Below, in pieces: positions 1 through 10,110 of a stretch of 64,000 nucleotides of DNA; within the stretch, counting starts at the first letter, position 1, and each line of letters opens with the position of its first letter. The notes beneath the pieces are model-generated. The model was not told the origin of the DNA, ran no database searches, and saw nothing but the letters and a program-made list of their open reading frames with translations. Position numbers and translations under genes: made by a program. Origin of the DNA: Devosia aurantiaca (lineage in GTDB: Bacteria > Pseudomonadota > Alphaproteobacteria > Rhizobiales > Devosiaceae); the NCBI RefSeq assembly GCF_011058215.1, contig NZ_JAALFG010000003.1, positions 124,001-188,000 of the forward strand, in the 5' to 3' direction.

Positions 1-273
1 ACTGCCAACACGCCCTGGTACAACACGACCCTGGGCATCGCCATGCTTCTGGGCCGCTTCGCTTACCTCGTGCCTGTGCTCGCCATCGCCGGTGCCATCG
101 CCAAAAAACCGCGCGCTGCGGTCTCTTCTGGCACCTTCCCGACCGATCGTCCGCTCTTTGTGGGCCTCCTCATCGGCATCATCCTTATCCTGGGCGGGCT
201 GCAATTCTTCCCAGCCCTGGCTCTCGGGCCCATCGTCGAGCACTTCGTCATGCTCGCCGGCCAGAGCTTTTAG
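1..273 (+). CDS. kdpA: Potassium-transporting ATPase subunit KdpA, C-terminal part
   Basis: This is the 3' end of the potassium-binding, pore-forming inner-membrane subunit of the KdpFABC pump. The frame is open from the first base of the window. It shows the family's C-terminal [22 protein letters not shown] segment, the AIAGAIAKK basic loop, and a last hydrophobic helix ending near residue 90 of the visible part. kdpB starts 9 bases after the stop, in the usual kdpABC order. The N-terminal part and any kdpF lie outside the window. Identity is secure from both sequence and context. Confidence 0.95.
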   Translation, partial: TANTPWYNTTLGIAMLLGRFAYLVPVLAIAGAIAKKPRAAVSSGTFPTDRPLFVGLLIGIILILGGLQFFPALALGPIVEHFVMLAGQSF

Positions 274-282
274 GAACATTCC

Positions 283-2330
283 ATGTCCACCAAATCCATC
301 TCCATGCTCGACCCGGCCATCCTCGTGCCGGCCCTCGGCGACGCCTTGCGCAAGCTCGACCCGCGCCAGCTCATCCGCAACCCGGTGATCTTCGTCACCG
401 AAATCGTGGCCGTCCTCGTCACTGTGCTCTTTGTCCAAGAAGTGCTTGGGGCATCCGGAGTGCCTGGCTTTTCCGGTCAGATCGCCCTCTGGCTGTGGCT
501 TACCGTCTTGTTTGCCTGCTTTTCCGAAGCCGTTGCCGAAGGCCGCGGCAAGGCTCAGGCGGAGAGTTTGAAGCGCAGCAAGTCCGACCTCGTCGCCAAA
601 AAGCTGCTCTTCCCCAACCAGCGCGACAATTACGCCTGCGAAATTATCCCCGCCACCAGCCTCAAGGTCGGCGACATCGTCCTTGTCGAGGTCAACGACC
701 TCATGCCCGGCGACGGCGAAGTCATCGAAGGCATTGCTTCCGTTAATGAAAGTGCCATCACCGGAGAATCCGCACCCGTGATCCGCGAAGCCGGCGGCGA
801 CCGTTCGGCCGTCACCGGCGGCACCCAGGTCATCTCCGACTGGCTCAAGGTGCGCATCACCACAAAACCCGGCGAAACATTCGTCGACCGCATGATCGCC
901 CTGATCGAAGGCGCCAAGCGGCAGAAGACGCCCAACGAGGTCGCCCTCTCGATCCTTCTAAGCGGATTGACGCTGGTCTTCCTGATCGCCGTTGTGACGC
1001 TCTATGGCCTGCCGCCTATTCCGGCACCGACCTGTCCGTCTCCGTGCTCGCGGCGCTCCTCGTGACGCTGATCCCCACCACCATTGGCGGGCTGCTCTCG
1101 GCCATCGGCATTGCCGGCATGGACCGGCTGATCCGCTTCAACGTCATCGCCACCTCCGGCCGGGCGGTGGAAGCCGCCGGCGACGTGGATACACTCCTCC
1201 TCGACAAAACCGGCACCATCACCTTCGGCAACCGCATGGCCTCCGAATTCCTGCCCGTCGCCGGTGTCGGCGAAAAGGAACTTGCCGAAGCCGTTCTGCT
1301 CGCCAGCCTCGCCGATGAAACCGCCGAAGGCCGGTCGATCGTGGCGCTTGCGAAGTCCGATTTCGGCCTTGGCGAGCCGCGCATTGTCGGAAACGGCACG
1401 ACGACCATCGCCTTCTCCGCCCAGATCCGCATATCTGGCATCGACATCGAAAGCCGCCGCATCCGCAAGGGCGCTGTCGACGCCGTGCTCCGCTTTGTCG
1501 GTCTTGATCGCACCACGGCGCCTGACGACTTCACCAAGGCCGTCGAGACCATCGCCCGTTCCGGCGGTACGCCGCTGGCTGTTGCAGAAGCCGATCGCGT
1601 GCTCGGCGTTGTGCATCTCAAGGATGTGGTAAAACCCGGCATCAAGGAACGCTTCGCCGCCCTCCGCGCCATGGGCATCCGCACCGTCATGGTCACCGGC
1701 GACAACCCTGTGACCGCCGCTGCCATCGCCTCCGAAGCCGGCGTCGACGATTTTCTTGCCGAAGCCACGCCCGAGCAGAAGCTCGACTATATCCGCAAGG
1801 AACAGGTCGGCGGCCGCCTGATCGCCATGTGCGGCGACGGCACCAATGACGCGCCGGCCCTGGCCCAGGCCGATGTCGGCGTCGCCATGCAGTCCGGTAC
1901 CCAGGCGGCGCGCGAGGCTGGCAACATGGTCGACCTCGACAGCAGTCCTACCAAGCTCATCGAGATCGTCGAGATCGGTAAGCAGATCCTGATGACGCGC
2001 GGCGCGCTCACTTTCTCCATCGCCAACGACGTGGCCAAATATTTTGCCATCATCCCGGCCCTGTTTCTCGTGACCTATCCGGAGCTCGGCGCCCTCAACA
2101 TCATGGGCCTTCAGTCGCCGCAATCGGCGATCCTGTCGGCCGTGATCTTCAATGCCCTAATCATCGTCGCGCTGATCCCGCTTGCCCTCCGTGGCGTAAA
2201 ATACCGTCCAGTCGGCGCCGCGGCGCTCCTTTCCCGCAACCTGCTCGTCTATGGCCTGGGCGGCCTCGTCGCGCCCTTCATCGGCATCAAGCTGGTGGAC
2301 ATGGCCGTCACCGCCTTGGGCATCATCTAG
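283..2330 (+). CDS. kdpB: Potassium-transporting P-type ATPase subunit KdpB (one frameshift)
   Basis: Catalytic P-type ATPase subunit of the Kdp pump, which hydrolyses ATP to drive K+ uptake through KdpA. Visible motifs are ITGES of the actuator domain, LLDKTGTIT with the phosphorylated Asp, MVTGDN, and [12 protein letters not shown] of the hinge. The frame breaks at about 1008-1014, between VVTLYGL and the AAYSGTDL that should follow. Restoring one base there gives a continuous 682-residue protein, the normal KdpB length. Conserved membrane sequence runs uninterrupted on both sides, so I read this as one gene with a missing base, not two genes. kdpC follows after 10 bases. Confidence 0.95.
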
Positions 2331-2340
2331 GGAGGCCGGC

Positions 2341-2906
2341 ATGCTTACTCAAATCCGCCCCGCCATCGTCCTTTTCGGCCTGCTCTCGGCCGTGACCGGG
2401 CTTTTATACCCGCTCGCGATTACCGGCGCTGCGCAGGTCGCATTCCCGGCTCAGGCCAATGGAAGCCGCGTCATCGACGAAGGAACAATCATCGGCTCCG
2501 ACCTAATCGGTCAAAATTTCAGCCAGCCGCAATATTTCTGGCCGCGCCCCTCGGCCACCGGACCGGATGCCTACAATGCCGCTGCCTCCAGCGGCTCGAA
2601 CGTCGGGCCAACCGGGGCAGCATTAATCGAGCGGGTAGGGGAGGCGGTCACTGCTACCGGCAAACCCACCGCCTCCGCCGATGCGGTGACGACCTCCGGC
2701 TCCGGCCTTGACCCGCACATCACCCCCAAAATGCTGCAGCACAGGTCGAGCGCGTCGCGACTGCCCGCGGCGTTGACGCCTCGGTCATCTTATCCGTGCT
2801 CGCCGATGTGACCGAAGCTCCCGCTTTTGCTATCTTCGGTGAACCGCGCGTCAACGTACTGCGCCTTAATCTGGCGCTGGACGAGGCCGCGCCTCTCCGG
2901 AACTAA
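2341..2906 (+). CDS. kdpC: Potassium-transporting ATPase subunit KdpC (one frameshift)
   Basis: Small accessory subunit of the Kdp complex with one N-terminal membrane helix (RPAIVLFGLLSAVTGLLYP) and a periplasmic domain. Family motifs visible are ANGS near residue 40, SDLIGQNF, FWPRPSAT, and TTSGSGLDPHI near residue 125. The frame breaks in a C5A4 run at 2723-2731. With one A restored, the other frame continues through VERVATARGVDAS and ends LALDEAAPLRN at the TAA at 2904-2906, giving 188 residues, typical for KdpC. The kdpD start lies 1 base after the stop. Confidence 0.93.
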
Positions 2907-2907
2907 G

Positions 2908-5565
2908 ATGGTTCGCCAAACCGAAAAAGATCGGCCCGATCCCAAGGCCTTGCTCCAGCTTGCCGCGCGCGAAAGCCGCGGCAAGCTGACAATCTTTCTC
3001 GGCGCTGCACCCGGCGTCGGCAAGACCTATGCTATGCTGGAGCGTGCTCGGGCCCTCAGGGCCGCCGGCACCGACGTGGTCATCGGCCTCGTCGAAACCC
3101 ACGGCCGCGGCGAGACGGCTCGTTTGGCCGAAGGAATCGAAACTTTGCAGCGCCTCGAAAACACCGCCTATGGCGAGTTCGATCTCGATGCCGCGCTTGC
3201 CCGCCGGCCTGGGCTGCTCATCGTTGACGAACTCGCCCACTCCAACAAAGTCGGCGCGCGCCACCCCAAGCGCCACCAGGACATCGCCGAATTGATTGCC
3301 GCCGGCATCGACATTTGGACCGCCCTCAACATCCAGCATCTTGAAAGCCTCAGCGATCTCGTTGTCCGCATCGCCGGCGTGCCCGTGCGCGAAACCATCC
3401 CCGATATCGTGCTCAAGAGTGCCGACGAGATCGTCCTTGTCGACCTGCCGCCTGCCGAGCTCATCGAGCGCCTCCATGCCGGCAAGATCTACCTGCCCGA
3501 CAACGCCGCCCGAGCCGTGGGTGGCTTCTTCAAGCCTGCGACGCTGACCGCGCTGCGCGAGCTTGCCTTGCGTCGTGCTGCCGACCGCGTCGACGACCAG
3601 ATGGTCGACTTTCTTCGCCAAAGCGCCGTCGATGGACCCTGGGCCACCGGCGAACGCTTGCTCGTTTGTGTCGGTCCCGACCAGATGTCCGAAAAAGTCG
3701 TCCGCATCGCCAGCCGCCTCGCATCCGGCCTTAATGCCCGCTGGCTGGTCGTCTCCATGGCGCGCCCCGGCGCCGCCCTGCCGTCACCCACCGATGCCGA
3801 GCGGCTCGAAGAAAATTTGCGTCTGGCCGAGCGCCTTGGCGCCGAAACACGCCGCGAGACCGCCGCCGACTTCGTCGAAGCCATCCTGCGACTTGCCCGG
3901 CGCGAGCACATCACCCAGATCGTCATCGGCCGACCCGCCGGCCGGCGCTGGCTCCGCCGCTCCTTGCCCGACGCCGTCCTGCGCCGAGCCGGCGATATCG
4001 GTGTTCACGTCGTTCCGGGCGAGCCGCAGCCGCAGACGCGCAAGTCGCGCAAGACTTTAAGCCTTCCAGAATGGGCGTTGACCCTTGGACTGCCCTTCTT
4101 CTCGGTAGGCGCCACCACCTTGTTCGGCCTCGGCATCAACGCCCTCGTCGCGCTGCAGAACCTCTCGATGCTCTACCTCGCAGCTGTCCTGCTGTCGGCT
4201 GTGATCGCCGGGCGTTTCTCGGCGCTGCTTGCGGCCGGCCTGTCCTTTGTCGCCTACAACTTCTTTTTCATCGAGCCGACCGGCGCGCTGACCGTCGCGC
4301 AGCCGCAGGAACTATTGTCGCTGGTGATCTTCATTGCCGTGGCGCTTGCCTCAGGCCAGCTCGCCGCGCGCTTGCGCGAACAGGCTGACCTCTCCCGCCA
4401 GCAGGCGCGACAATCGCAGGCGCTGCTCGATTTTTCCCGCAAGCTCTCGGGTGCGCATGGGCTCGATAGCGTACTCGACGCCATAGCCAGCCACCTCCAG
4501 TCCAGTCTTTCCCGCTCCGTTGTAGTCTTGGCCGCAAACGAGGACGGAGAACTTGTCCCTACCTCCGCCTGGCCACCCGACCAGACGCTCGACCCAACCG
4601 AACTTACTGCCGCGCGGTGGGCCTTCGACAAACGCGAACCCGCCGGCTTTCTGACCGGCACCTTGCCGCAAGTGCGCTACCTCTTCCGCCCCATCGTCTC
4701 GGCGCAGCGAATCCTCGGCGTCGCCGCTTTGCGCATGGGGCCGGGTGACGCGCCGCTCCCCGCCGATGACGAGCGCACCTGGATCGCGCTGCTCGACCAG
4801 GCCGCCATTGCCCTCGATCGCGCCCGCCTCAGCCGCGAAAGTGCCCAGGCCTCGGTGGCGCGCGAAGGCGAAAAGGTGCAGGCCGCTCTTCTTTCCTCGC
4901 TCTCGCACGACCTGCGCACGCCGCTGGCGTCCATCACCGGCGCCATCACCACCCTTCGCCAGCTCGGCGACAAACTGCCCGCCGAAACCCGCGACGACCT
5001 CCTTCTGTCCATCGAAGAAGAGTCCGGTCGCCTCAACCGCTTCGTCGCCAATCTGTTCGAAATGACCCGCATCGAAGCCGGCATCGTCAAAGCCCGCCGC
5101 GAGCCCATCGATCTCCCCACCATTATTGACGCCGCCACGGCCCGCGCCAGGCGCCTTCACCCCGACCTTCAAGTCGAGCTCAGCATCGCGCCCGACCTGC
5201 CGCATGCCTTGGGCGATGCCACCCTCCTCGAACAGGTGCTCTTCAACCTCCTCGATAATGCCCGCAAATACGGCGGGGCCGACCAGCCGGTCGCCGTGTT
5301 CGCCAAAGCCGAAGGCAAGCTGGCCGCCATCTCCGTCACCGATACCGGCAAGGGCATTCCCGAGGCCGATCTCGAAAAGATCTTCGAAAAGTTCTACCGT
5401 CGCGCCAAAGGCGATGGCCGCCCCGCCGGCACCGGGCTTGGCCTTTCCATCGCGCGTGGGCTGATGACCGCGATGGGCGGCAGCATCAAGGCCACGAGCC
5501 CCGCCATCCGCAAGCGCGGCACCCGCTTCACCCTGCGCCTGCCGCTTGCCGAAAAGGACAGCTGA
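2908..5565 (+). CDS. kdpD: Osmosensitive K+ channel sensor histidine kinase KdpD
   Basis: Membrane sensor kinase controlling kdp expression through KdpE. The 885-residue protein has an N-terminal KdpD domain with Walker A GAAPGVGKTYAM near residue 33, then a universal-stress-like domain. Four clustered hydrophobic helices (DUF4118) lie around residues 390-500, followed by a GAF-like region. The phosphoacceptor box SLSHDLRTPLAS is near residue 665, and the HATPase motifs LLDNARKYG, DTGKGI and GTGLGLSIARGL lie at about 780-850. I chose the ATG at 2908 because the ORF upstream of it overlaps the restored kdpC reading frame. It overlaps kdpE by a TGATG junction, implying coupled translation. Confidence 0.95.
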   Translation: MVRQTEKDRPDPKALLQLAARESRGKLTIFLGAAPGVGKTYAMLERARALRAAGTDVVIGLVETHGRGETARLAEGIETLQRLENTAYGEFDLDAALARRPGLLIVDELAHSNKVGARHPKRHQDIAELIAAGIDIWTALNIQHLESLSDLVVRIAGVPVRETIPDIVLKSADEIVLVDLPPAELIERLHAGKIYLPDNAARAVGGFFKPATLTALRELALRRAADRVDDQMVDFLRQSAVDGPWATGERLLVCVGPDQMSEKVVRIASRLASGLNARWLVVSMARPGAALPSPTDAERLEENLRLAERLGAETRRETAADFVEAILRLARREHITQIVIGRPAGRRWLRRSLPDAVLRRAGDIGVHVVPGEPQPQTRKSRKTLSLPEWALTLGLPFFSVGATTLFGLGINALVALQNLSMLYLAAVLLSAVIAGRFSALLAAGLSFVAYNFFFIEPTGALTVAQPQELLSLVIFIAVALASGQLAARLREQADLSRQQARQSQALLDFSRKLSGAHGLDSVLDAIASHLQSSLSRSVVVLAANEDGELVPTSAWPPDQTLDPTELTAARWAFDKREPAGFLTGTLPQVRYLFRPIVSAQRILGVAALRMGPGDAPLPADDERTWIALLDQAAIALDRARLSRESAQASVAREGEKVQAALLSSLSHDLRTPLASITGAITTLRQLGDKLPAETRDDLLLSIEEESGRLNRFVANLFEMTRIEAGIVKARREPIDLPTIIDAATARARRLHPDLQVELSIAPDLPHALGDATLLEQVLFNLLDNARKYGGADQPVAVFAKAEGKLAAISVTDTGKGIPEADLEKIFEKFYRRAKGDGRPAGTGLGLSIARGLMTAMGGSIKATSPAIRKRGTRFTLRLPLAEKDS

Positions 5566-6242
5566 TGCTGCAACGCATTCTGGTGGTCGACGACGAACCG
5601 CAGATCCAGCGCTTCCTGAAGCCCGCCCTCATCGCCGCCGGCTTCGATGTCGAAACCGCCGCCACCGCCGCAGAAGCCAAGCGCCTCGCTGCCACCCGCG
5701 CCCCCGCGCTGATCGTGCTCGACCTTGGCCTGCCCGATGGCGACGGCAAGGTCGTGATCGAAACCGTGCGCGCCTTTTCCGGCGTGCCCATAATCGTCTT
5801 GTCGGCCCGCGATGGGGAAACGGAAAAGATCGAAGCCCTCGATCTGGGCGCCAACGACTATGTCGAAAAACCCTTCGGCATCGGCGAACTCCTCGCCCGC
5901 ATCCGCGTCGCCCTTCGTCAAACGCCGGCGGAAGTCACCAAGTCCCGGCTGCGCTTCGGCACTATCCTGCTCGACCTCGATCATCGCCGCGTCACCCTCG
6001 ACGAAACCGAAGTGCATCTGACGCCCAAGGAGTTCGACCTTTTCGCGCTTCTTGCCGCCAATGCAGAAAAGGTCGTTACCCATCGCCAGGCTCTGACCCA
6101 GATCTGGGGCGCCGCCCATGGCGACGATGTCCAGTACCTGCGCGTCGTCATCGGCCAGCTCCGCGCCAAGCTCGAAGCCGATCCCAAAACCCCGCGCCAT
6201 CTGCTCAACGAAATGGGCGTCGGCTACCGCCTGGTGCCCTAG
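5565..6242 (+). CDS. kdpE: Two-component response regulator KdpE
   Basis: OmpR/PhoB-family transcription factor, the partner of KdpD. The receiver domain shows ILVVDDEP at the N-terminus, the phosphorylated Asp near residue 53 in LIVLDLGLPDG, and a C-terminal Lys in VEKPF near residue 105. The winged-helix DNA-binding domain covers about residues 130-225 and includes LTPKEFDLFALLA and LLNEMGVGYRL. The start ATG overlaps the kdpD stop. At 225 residues it is the normal length. In other bacteria KdpE activates the kdp promoter at low K+; that promoter is outside the window. Confidence 0.95.
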   Translation: MLQRILVVDDEPQIQRFLKPALIAAGFDVETAATAAEAKRLAATRAPALIVLDLGLPDGDGKVVIETVRAFSGVPIIVLSARDGETEKIEALDLGANDYVEKPFGIGELLARIRVALRQTPAEVTKSRLRFGTILLDLDHRRVTLDETEVHLTPKEFDLFALLAANAEKVVTHRQALTQIWGAAHGDDVQYLRVVIGQLRAKLEADPKTPRHLLNEMGVGYRLVP

Positions 6243-6319
6243 CCTCCAACCCTTGCGGCGGAACGAAGCTTGTGGGTGGCCCGTTCGCTCTCCGACGCCA
6301 CACGCAAGGACATGTTGAG

Positions 6320-6829
6320 ATGCCCGAAGCCGTCGCGCCCGAGACGGGCACGCACACGATTTCCCTGACCATTGACGGCGCCGAGCGCTCCATCATCGTC
6401 GATCCCTGGACGACCCTGCTCGATCTGTTGCGCGGCCCGCTCGGCAAGACCGGCACCAAGAAAGGCTGCGACCATGGCCAGTGCGGCGCCTGCACCGTCT
6501 TGATCGACGGTAAGCGCATCAATTCCTGCCTGACGCTGGCGGTCATGAAGGACGGCGCCGAGATCACGACCATCGAGGGCCTTGCCACCGGCGACGACCT
6601 CCACCCCATGCAGCAGGCCTTTGTCGAACACGACGCTTTCCAGTGCGGCTATTGCACGCCGGGCCAGATTTGCTCCGCCGTCGGCCTCGTTAACGAAGGC
6701 CACGCCCATGAACGCCATGAAATCCGCGAACTGATGAGCGGCAATATCTGCCGCTGCGGCGCCTACACAAACATCGTCGATGCCGTCCAGAGCGTGCTCG
6801 ACCAGACCGCGAAGGCGCCCACGCCATGA
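6320..6829 (+). CDS. Aldehyde/xanthine dehydrogenase-type [2Fe-2S] subunit (PaoA/YagT-like)
   Basis: Small iron-sulfur subunit of a heterotrimeric molybdenum hydroxylase; it passes electrons from the molybdenum site to FAD. The plant-type cluster motif is visible (CDHGQCGAC with a fourth Cys in RINSC, about residues 49-71), as is the C-terminal all-helical motif (CGYC, then CRCG, residues about 112-149). At 169 residues it is normal for the family but lacks the Tat signal of E. coli PaoA, so a cytoplasmic enzyme is likely. The ATG at 6320 follows an AAGGA at 6306-6310. Its stop overlaps the start of the FAD subunit. The substrate cannot be read from sequence; aldehydes are the best guess. Confidence 0.9.
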   Translation: MPEAVAPETGTHTISLTIDGAERSIIVDPWTTLLDLLRGPLGKTGTKKGCDHGQCGACTVLIDGKRINSCLTLAVMKDGAEITTIEGLATGDDLHPMQQAFVEHDAFQCGYCTPGQICSAVGLVNEGHAHERHEIRELMSGNICRCGAYTNIVDAVQSVLDQTAKAPTP

Positions 6830-7841
6830 TGCGTTTCAGCTATTCCCGGCCGCAAACCATCGCCGAAGCCGCAGCCGCGCTCGCTGCCGATCCTTCCGCG
6901 CAGGTCATCGCCGGCGGCACCAATCTCGTCGACCTGATGAAATATGACGTCACCCGTCCCGGCACCGTCATCGATATCAACGGCCTCGATCTTCGCGGCA
7001 TCGCGGTGGACGGGGAGGGGACCCTCCACCTTGGCGCCCTCGCCGCCAATGCCGATACCGCCTACCATCCCGACGTCGAATCCGGTTGGCCGCTGCTCTC
7101 CAGCGCTATCCTCGCCGCTGCCTCCGCGCAATTGCGCAATGCCGCAACCAATGGCGGCAATATTCTCCAGCGCACCCGCTGCTATTATTTTTACGATCCC
7201 TCGACGCCCTGCAACAAACGGCGCCCAGGCTCCGGCTGCGGCGCACTAAACGGCGTTAATCGCATCCACGCCATCCTCGGCGAAAGTCCGGACTGCATTG
7301 CAACGCACCCCTCCGACATGGCTGTCGCTCTCGCTGCCCTCGATGCGGTGGTGAGGGTCGAAGGCCCCGCGGGAGAGCGGCAGATTCCGTTCGACGATTT
7401 CCATCGTCTTCCCGGCGATCGTCCGGACCTGGACAACACCATGGAGCGTGGCGAGATCGTCACCGCCATCTCCGTGCGCCCCCAAAAGTTTGGCCAGCAC
7501 CACACTTATCTTAAGCTGCGTGACCGCCAGTCTTACGCCTTCGCCCTTGTATCCGTCGCCGCTGCCATCAGGCTCGAAGGCGACACCATCGACGAGCTGC
7601 GCGTGGCCCTGGGCGGCGTTGCGCACAAGCCTTGGCGCCGCAAGGATGTCGAAGGGGAGTTCGCCGGCCGTCCCGCTACAAGGCAGACCTTCGAAGCCTT
7701 CGCCGCGGCGTTGCTCGAAGGCGCGACCGGCCATGGACAAAACGACTTCAAGCTCGATCTGGCCCCCGCGCCATCGTCCGTGCCCTTGAGCAGGCACACG
7801 CCGGTACCCCGCAGGATCAGTCCGCAAAGGTGGTGTTCTGA
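6826..7841 (+). CDS. Molybdenum hydroxylase FAD-binding subunit (PaoB/YagS-like, one frameshift)
   Basis: Medium subunit that takes electrons from the [2Fe-2S] subunit onto FAD. The AGGTNLVDLMK FAD-binding motif lies near residue 30 and NAATNGGNI near residue 105. A Cys-rich insert (TRCYYFYDPSTPCNKR, then GSGCG) matches the extra [4Fe-4S] site known in PaoB and 4-hydroxybenzoyl-CoA reductase. The frame breaks in a C5 run at 7763-7767. One extra C restores a C-terminus ending AGTPQDQSAKVVF at 7841 and a length of 338 residues. The stop overlaps the start of the molybdenum subunit, as expected for translational coupling. Confidence 0.88.
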
Positions 7842-10069
7842 TGGCCCCCTCGGTTTCTCACATCGGCCAGCCCCGCAACCGCGTCGACGGTAGGCTCAAG
7901 GTCACCGGTGCGGCCAGATACGCCGCCGAATACCAAGCCAACGAATTGCTGCACGGCTATGTCGTCGTCAGCACCATCGCCGCCGGTCGCATCGTTGCCA
8001 TCGACACGCGCGAAGCCCGCGCAATGCCCGGCGTCGTCCAGATCTTCACCCATCTCGATCGGCAGGGCGTCTCCTGGTGGGATCGCGATTGGCAGGATGA
8101 CACCGCCCCTCCTGGCCACCCATTCCGTCCGCTCCATTCCGACCGCATCCTCTACGACGGGCAGCCCATCGCTCTCGTTATCGCCGAAAGCTTCGAAGCC
8201 GCGCGCAACGCTGCAGACGTGGTCCACGTCCTTTACGAAGTTGCGCCGCACCAGACCGATATCCACGCCGCCGAGGCCGACCAGTACGAGCCGCCCAAAA
8301 AGCGCGAGGGCGTGCCACCGCCGCCTGAGCCGCGCGGCGATCTCGACCAGGCACTGGCCGAGGCAGCGTTCCGCGTCGATGCCGAATACGAACAGCCCAG
8401 CGAACACCACAACCCGATGGAGCTCTTCGCCTCGACGGTCATCTACGAGGAGAACGACAAGCTCACCATCTACGACAAGACGCAAGGCTCGCAGAATGCC
8501 CAGCAGTTCGTCTCCGCCGTTTTCGACCTCGATGACGTCAAGGTGGTCAACGCCTATGTCGGCGGCGCTTTCGGCTCCGGCCTGCGCCCACGCTATCAGC
8601 TTTTCCTCGCGGTCATGGCAGCGCTCAAGCTCAAACGATCGGTCCGCCTCGAGCTTTCGAGACGCGAAATGTTCTATCTCAGCTACCGGCCCATCACACT
8701 GCAAAAGCTCTCGATCGGCGCCGACAGCAACGGCAAGTTGCTGGCGCTCAAGCATCATGCCGTGCAGGCGACGTCGCTGTTCGAGGACTACCAGGAGGCC
8801 GTCGTCAATTGGTCGGGCCTTGCCTACCAGTGCGATAATGCCGCGTTTTCGTACACGCTCTCCCAGGTCAACACCGACACCCCGGGCGACATGCGCGCCC
8901 CCGGCGCCGCCACCGGAGTCTTCGCGCTGGAAACGGCGATGGACGAGCTGTCCTATGCCGCGGGCATCGATCCGCTCGAACTCCGTCTCCGCAATTATGC
9001 CGAGCGCGACCAGAACATGGACAAGGAGTTTACCAGCAAGGCACTCCGCGAATGCTATGCCGAAGGTGCTGAGCACTTCGGCTGGTCCAAGCGCCAGCCG
9101 ACGCCACGCTCCATGCACGATGGCAAGGAGCTGGTGGGCTATGGCATGGCCAGTGGTTTCTGGGATGCCCAGGTCAACAAGGCCGAAGCCAAGGTACGGC
9201 TCCTTGCTGACGGCTCGGTCGAAGTGCTGACCGCTGCGAGCGACATCGGCACCGGCACCTATACGATCCTGGCGCAGATCGCCGCCGAGGCCTTCGAAAT
9301 TCCGATAGACCGGGTCAAGGTCAGCATCGGCGCCTCCGACCTTCCGACTTCACCGGTGGAAGGCGGATCGTGGATGGCGGCCTCCGTCGGCAGTGCCGTC
9401 CATCTTGCGGCCGAAGCCATCAAGACCAAGCTGATCCATCGCGCCAATCGCCACCACGAGGCTTTCCTCCCCATCGCCTCGGCCGACCTCTGCGTCGAAG
9501 CGGGCATGGTGAAAAAGACCGATGGCACCGGCCCCACCATCTCCGTTGCCGAGCTGATGCAGGCAGCCCAGTGGGATGCCGTCGAGGAAACCGGCAAGGC
9601 CGGACCCGACATGCTGCAGATGCAAAAATATATCAGCTACACCCACTCCGCCGTCTTCGTCGAAGTGCGGGTGGATGAGCAATTGGGTGTCGCCCGCGTC
9701 AAGCGCATCGTCAGCGCCATCGCCGCCGGCAAGATCCTCAATCCCAAGACCGCCCGCAGCCAGATCCTGGGCGGTGTGGTCATGGGCGTCGGCATGGCCA
9801 TGCACGAAGAAGGGCTGTTCGATCACGGCACCGGCCGGATCATGAACCACAACCTTGCCGAATATCATGTGCCCGCCAATGCCGACATCGAGGACATCGA
9901 GGTGATCTTCGTCGATGAGCACGATGACAAGGTCAATCCGATCGGCGTCAAGGGCCTGGGCGAAATCGGCATCGTCGGCGTGGCAGCAGCCATCGGCAAC
10001 GCCATTTATCACGCCACCGGCAAGCGCCTCCGAACGCTGCCCTTCACGATCGACAAGATCATCAGCTGA
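7841..10069 (+). CDS. Molybdenum hydroxylase large (molybdopterin-binding) subunit (PaoC/YagR-like)
   Basis: Catalytic subunit of the xanthine oxidase family, 742 residues, binding the molybdenum cofactor. An N-terminal a/b hammerhead domain starts with NRVDGRLKVTGAARYAAE. The VGGAFGSGLRPR motif is near residue 245, GDMRAPGAATG near 350, and the catalytic-base motif GVKGLGEIGIVG near 705. It is the last gene of a Fe-S/FAD/Mo operon with stop-start overlaps. No PaoD/XdhC-type cofactor-insertion chaperone follows; the next gene is on the opposite strand, so the chaperone must be encoded elsewhere. Confidence 0.92.
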   Translation: MAPSVSHIGQPRNRVDGRLKVTGAARYAAEYQANELLHGYVVVSTIAAGRIVAIDTREARAMPGVVQIFTHLDRQGVSWWDRDWQDDTAPPGHPFRPLHSDRILYDGQPIALVIAESFEAARNAADVVHVLYEVAPHQTDIHAAEADQYEPPKKREGVPPPPEPRGDLDQALAEAAFRVDAEYEQPSEHHNPMELFASTVIYEENDKLTIYDKTQGSQNAQQFVSAVFDLDDVKVVNAYVGGAFGSGLRPRYQLFLAVMAALKLKRSVRLELSRREMFYLSYRPITLQKLSIGADSNGKLLALKHHAVQATSLFEDYQEAVVNWSGLAYQCDNAAFSYTLSQVNTDTPGDMRAPGAATGVFALETAMDELSYAAGIDPLELRLRNYAERDQNMDKEFTSKALRECYAEGAEHFGWSKRQPTPRSMHDGKELVGYGMASGFWDAQVNKAEAKVRLLADGSVEVLTAASDIGTGTYTILAQIAAEAFEIPIDRVKVSIGASDLPTSPVEGGSWMAASVGSAVHLAAEAIKTKLIHRANRHHEAFLPIASADLCVEAGMVKKTDGTGPTISVAELMQAAQWDAVEETGKAGPDMLQMQKYISYTHSAVFVEVRVDEQLGVARVKRIVSAIAAGKILNPKTARSQILGGVVMGVGMAMHEEGLFDHGTGRIMNHNLAEYHVPANADIEDIEVIFVDEHDDKVNPIGVKGLGEIGIVGVAAAIGNAIYHATGKRLRTLPFTIDKIIS

Positions 10070-10077
10070 AACTAAAG

Positions 10078-10110
10078 GGGCCGCGGCAAAGGCTGCGGCC
10101 CGCTTGTTCT
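10078..10110. terminator. Probable bidirectional terminator between convergent genes
   Basis: A GGGCCGC/GCGGCCC stem (10078-10084 with 10095-10101) and a 10-base loop lie between the stops of the Mo subunit (+) and the AHSA1 gene (-). The tail is T-rich (GCTTGTTCTT) but not a clean T-run. Confidence 0.55.

Noticed and set aside
283..1065. kdpB as a genuine pseudogene, or as programmed frameshifting
   Set aside because: There is no slippery heptamer with a downstream pseudoknot that I can see, and the same kind of single-base loss recurs in many unrelated genes of the window.
1002..2123. A 373-codon minus-strand open frame opposite kdpB
   Set aside because: Gly/Asp/His-rich antisense shadow of the P-type ATPase; no motif.
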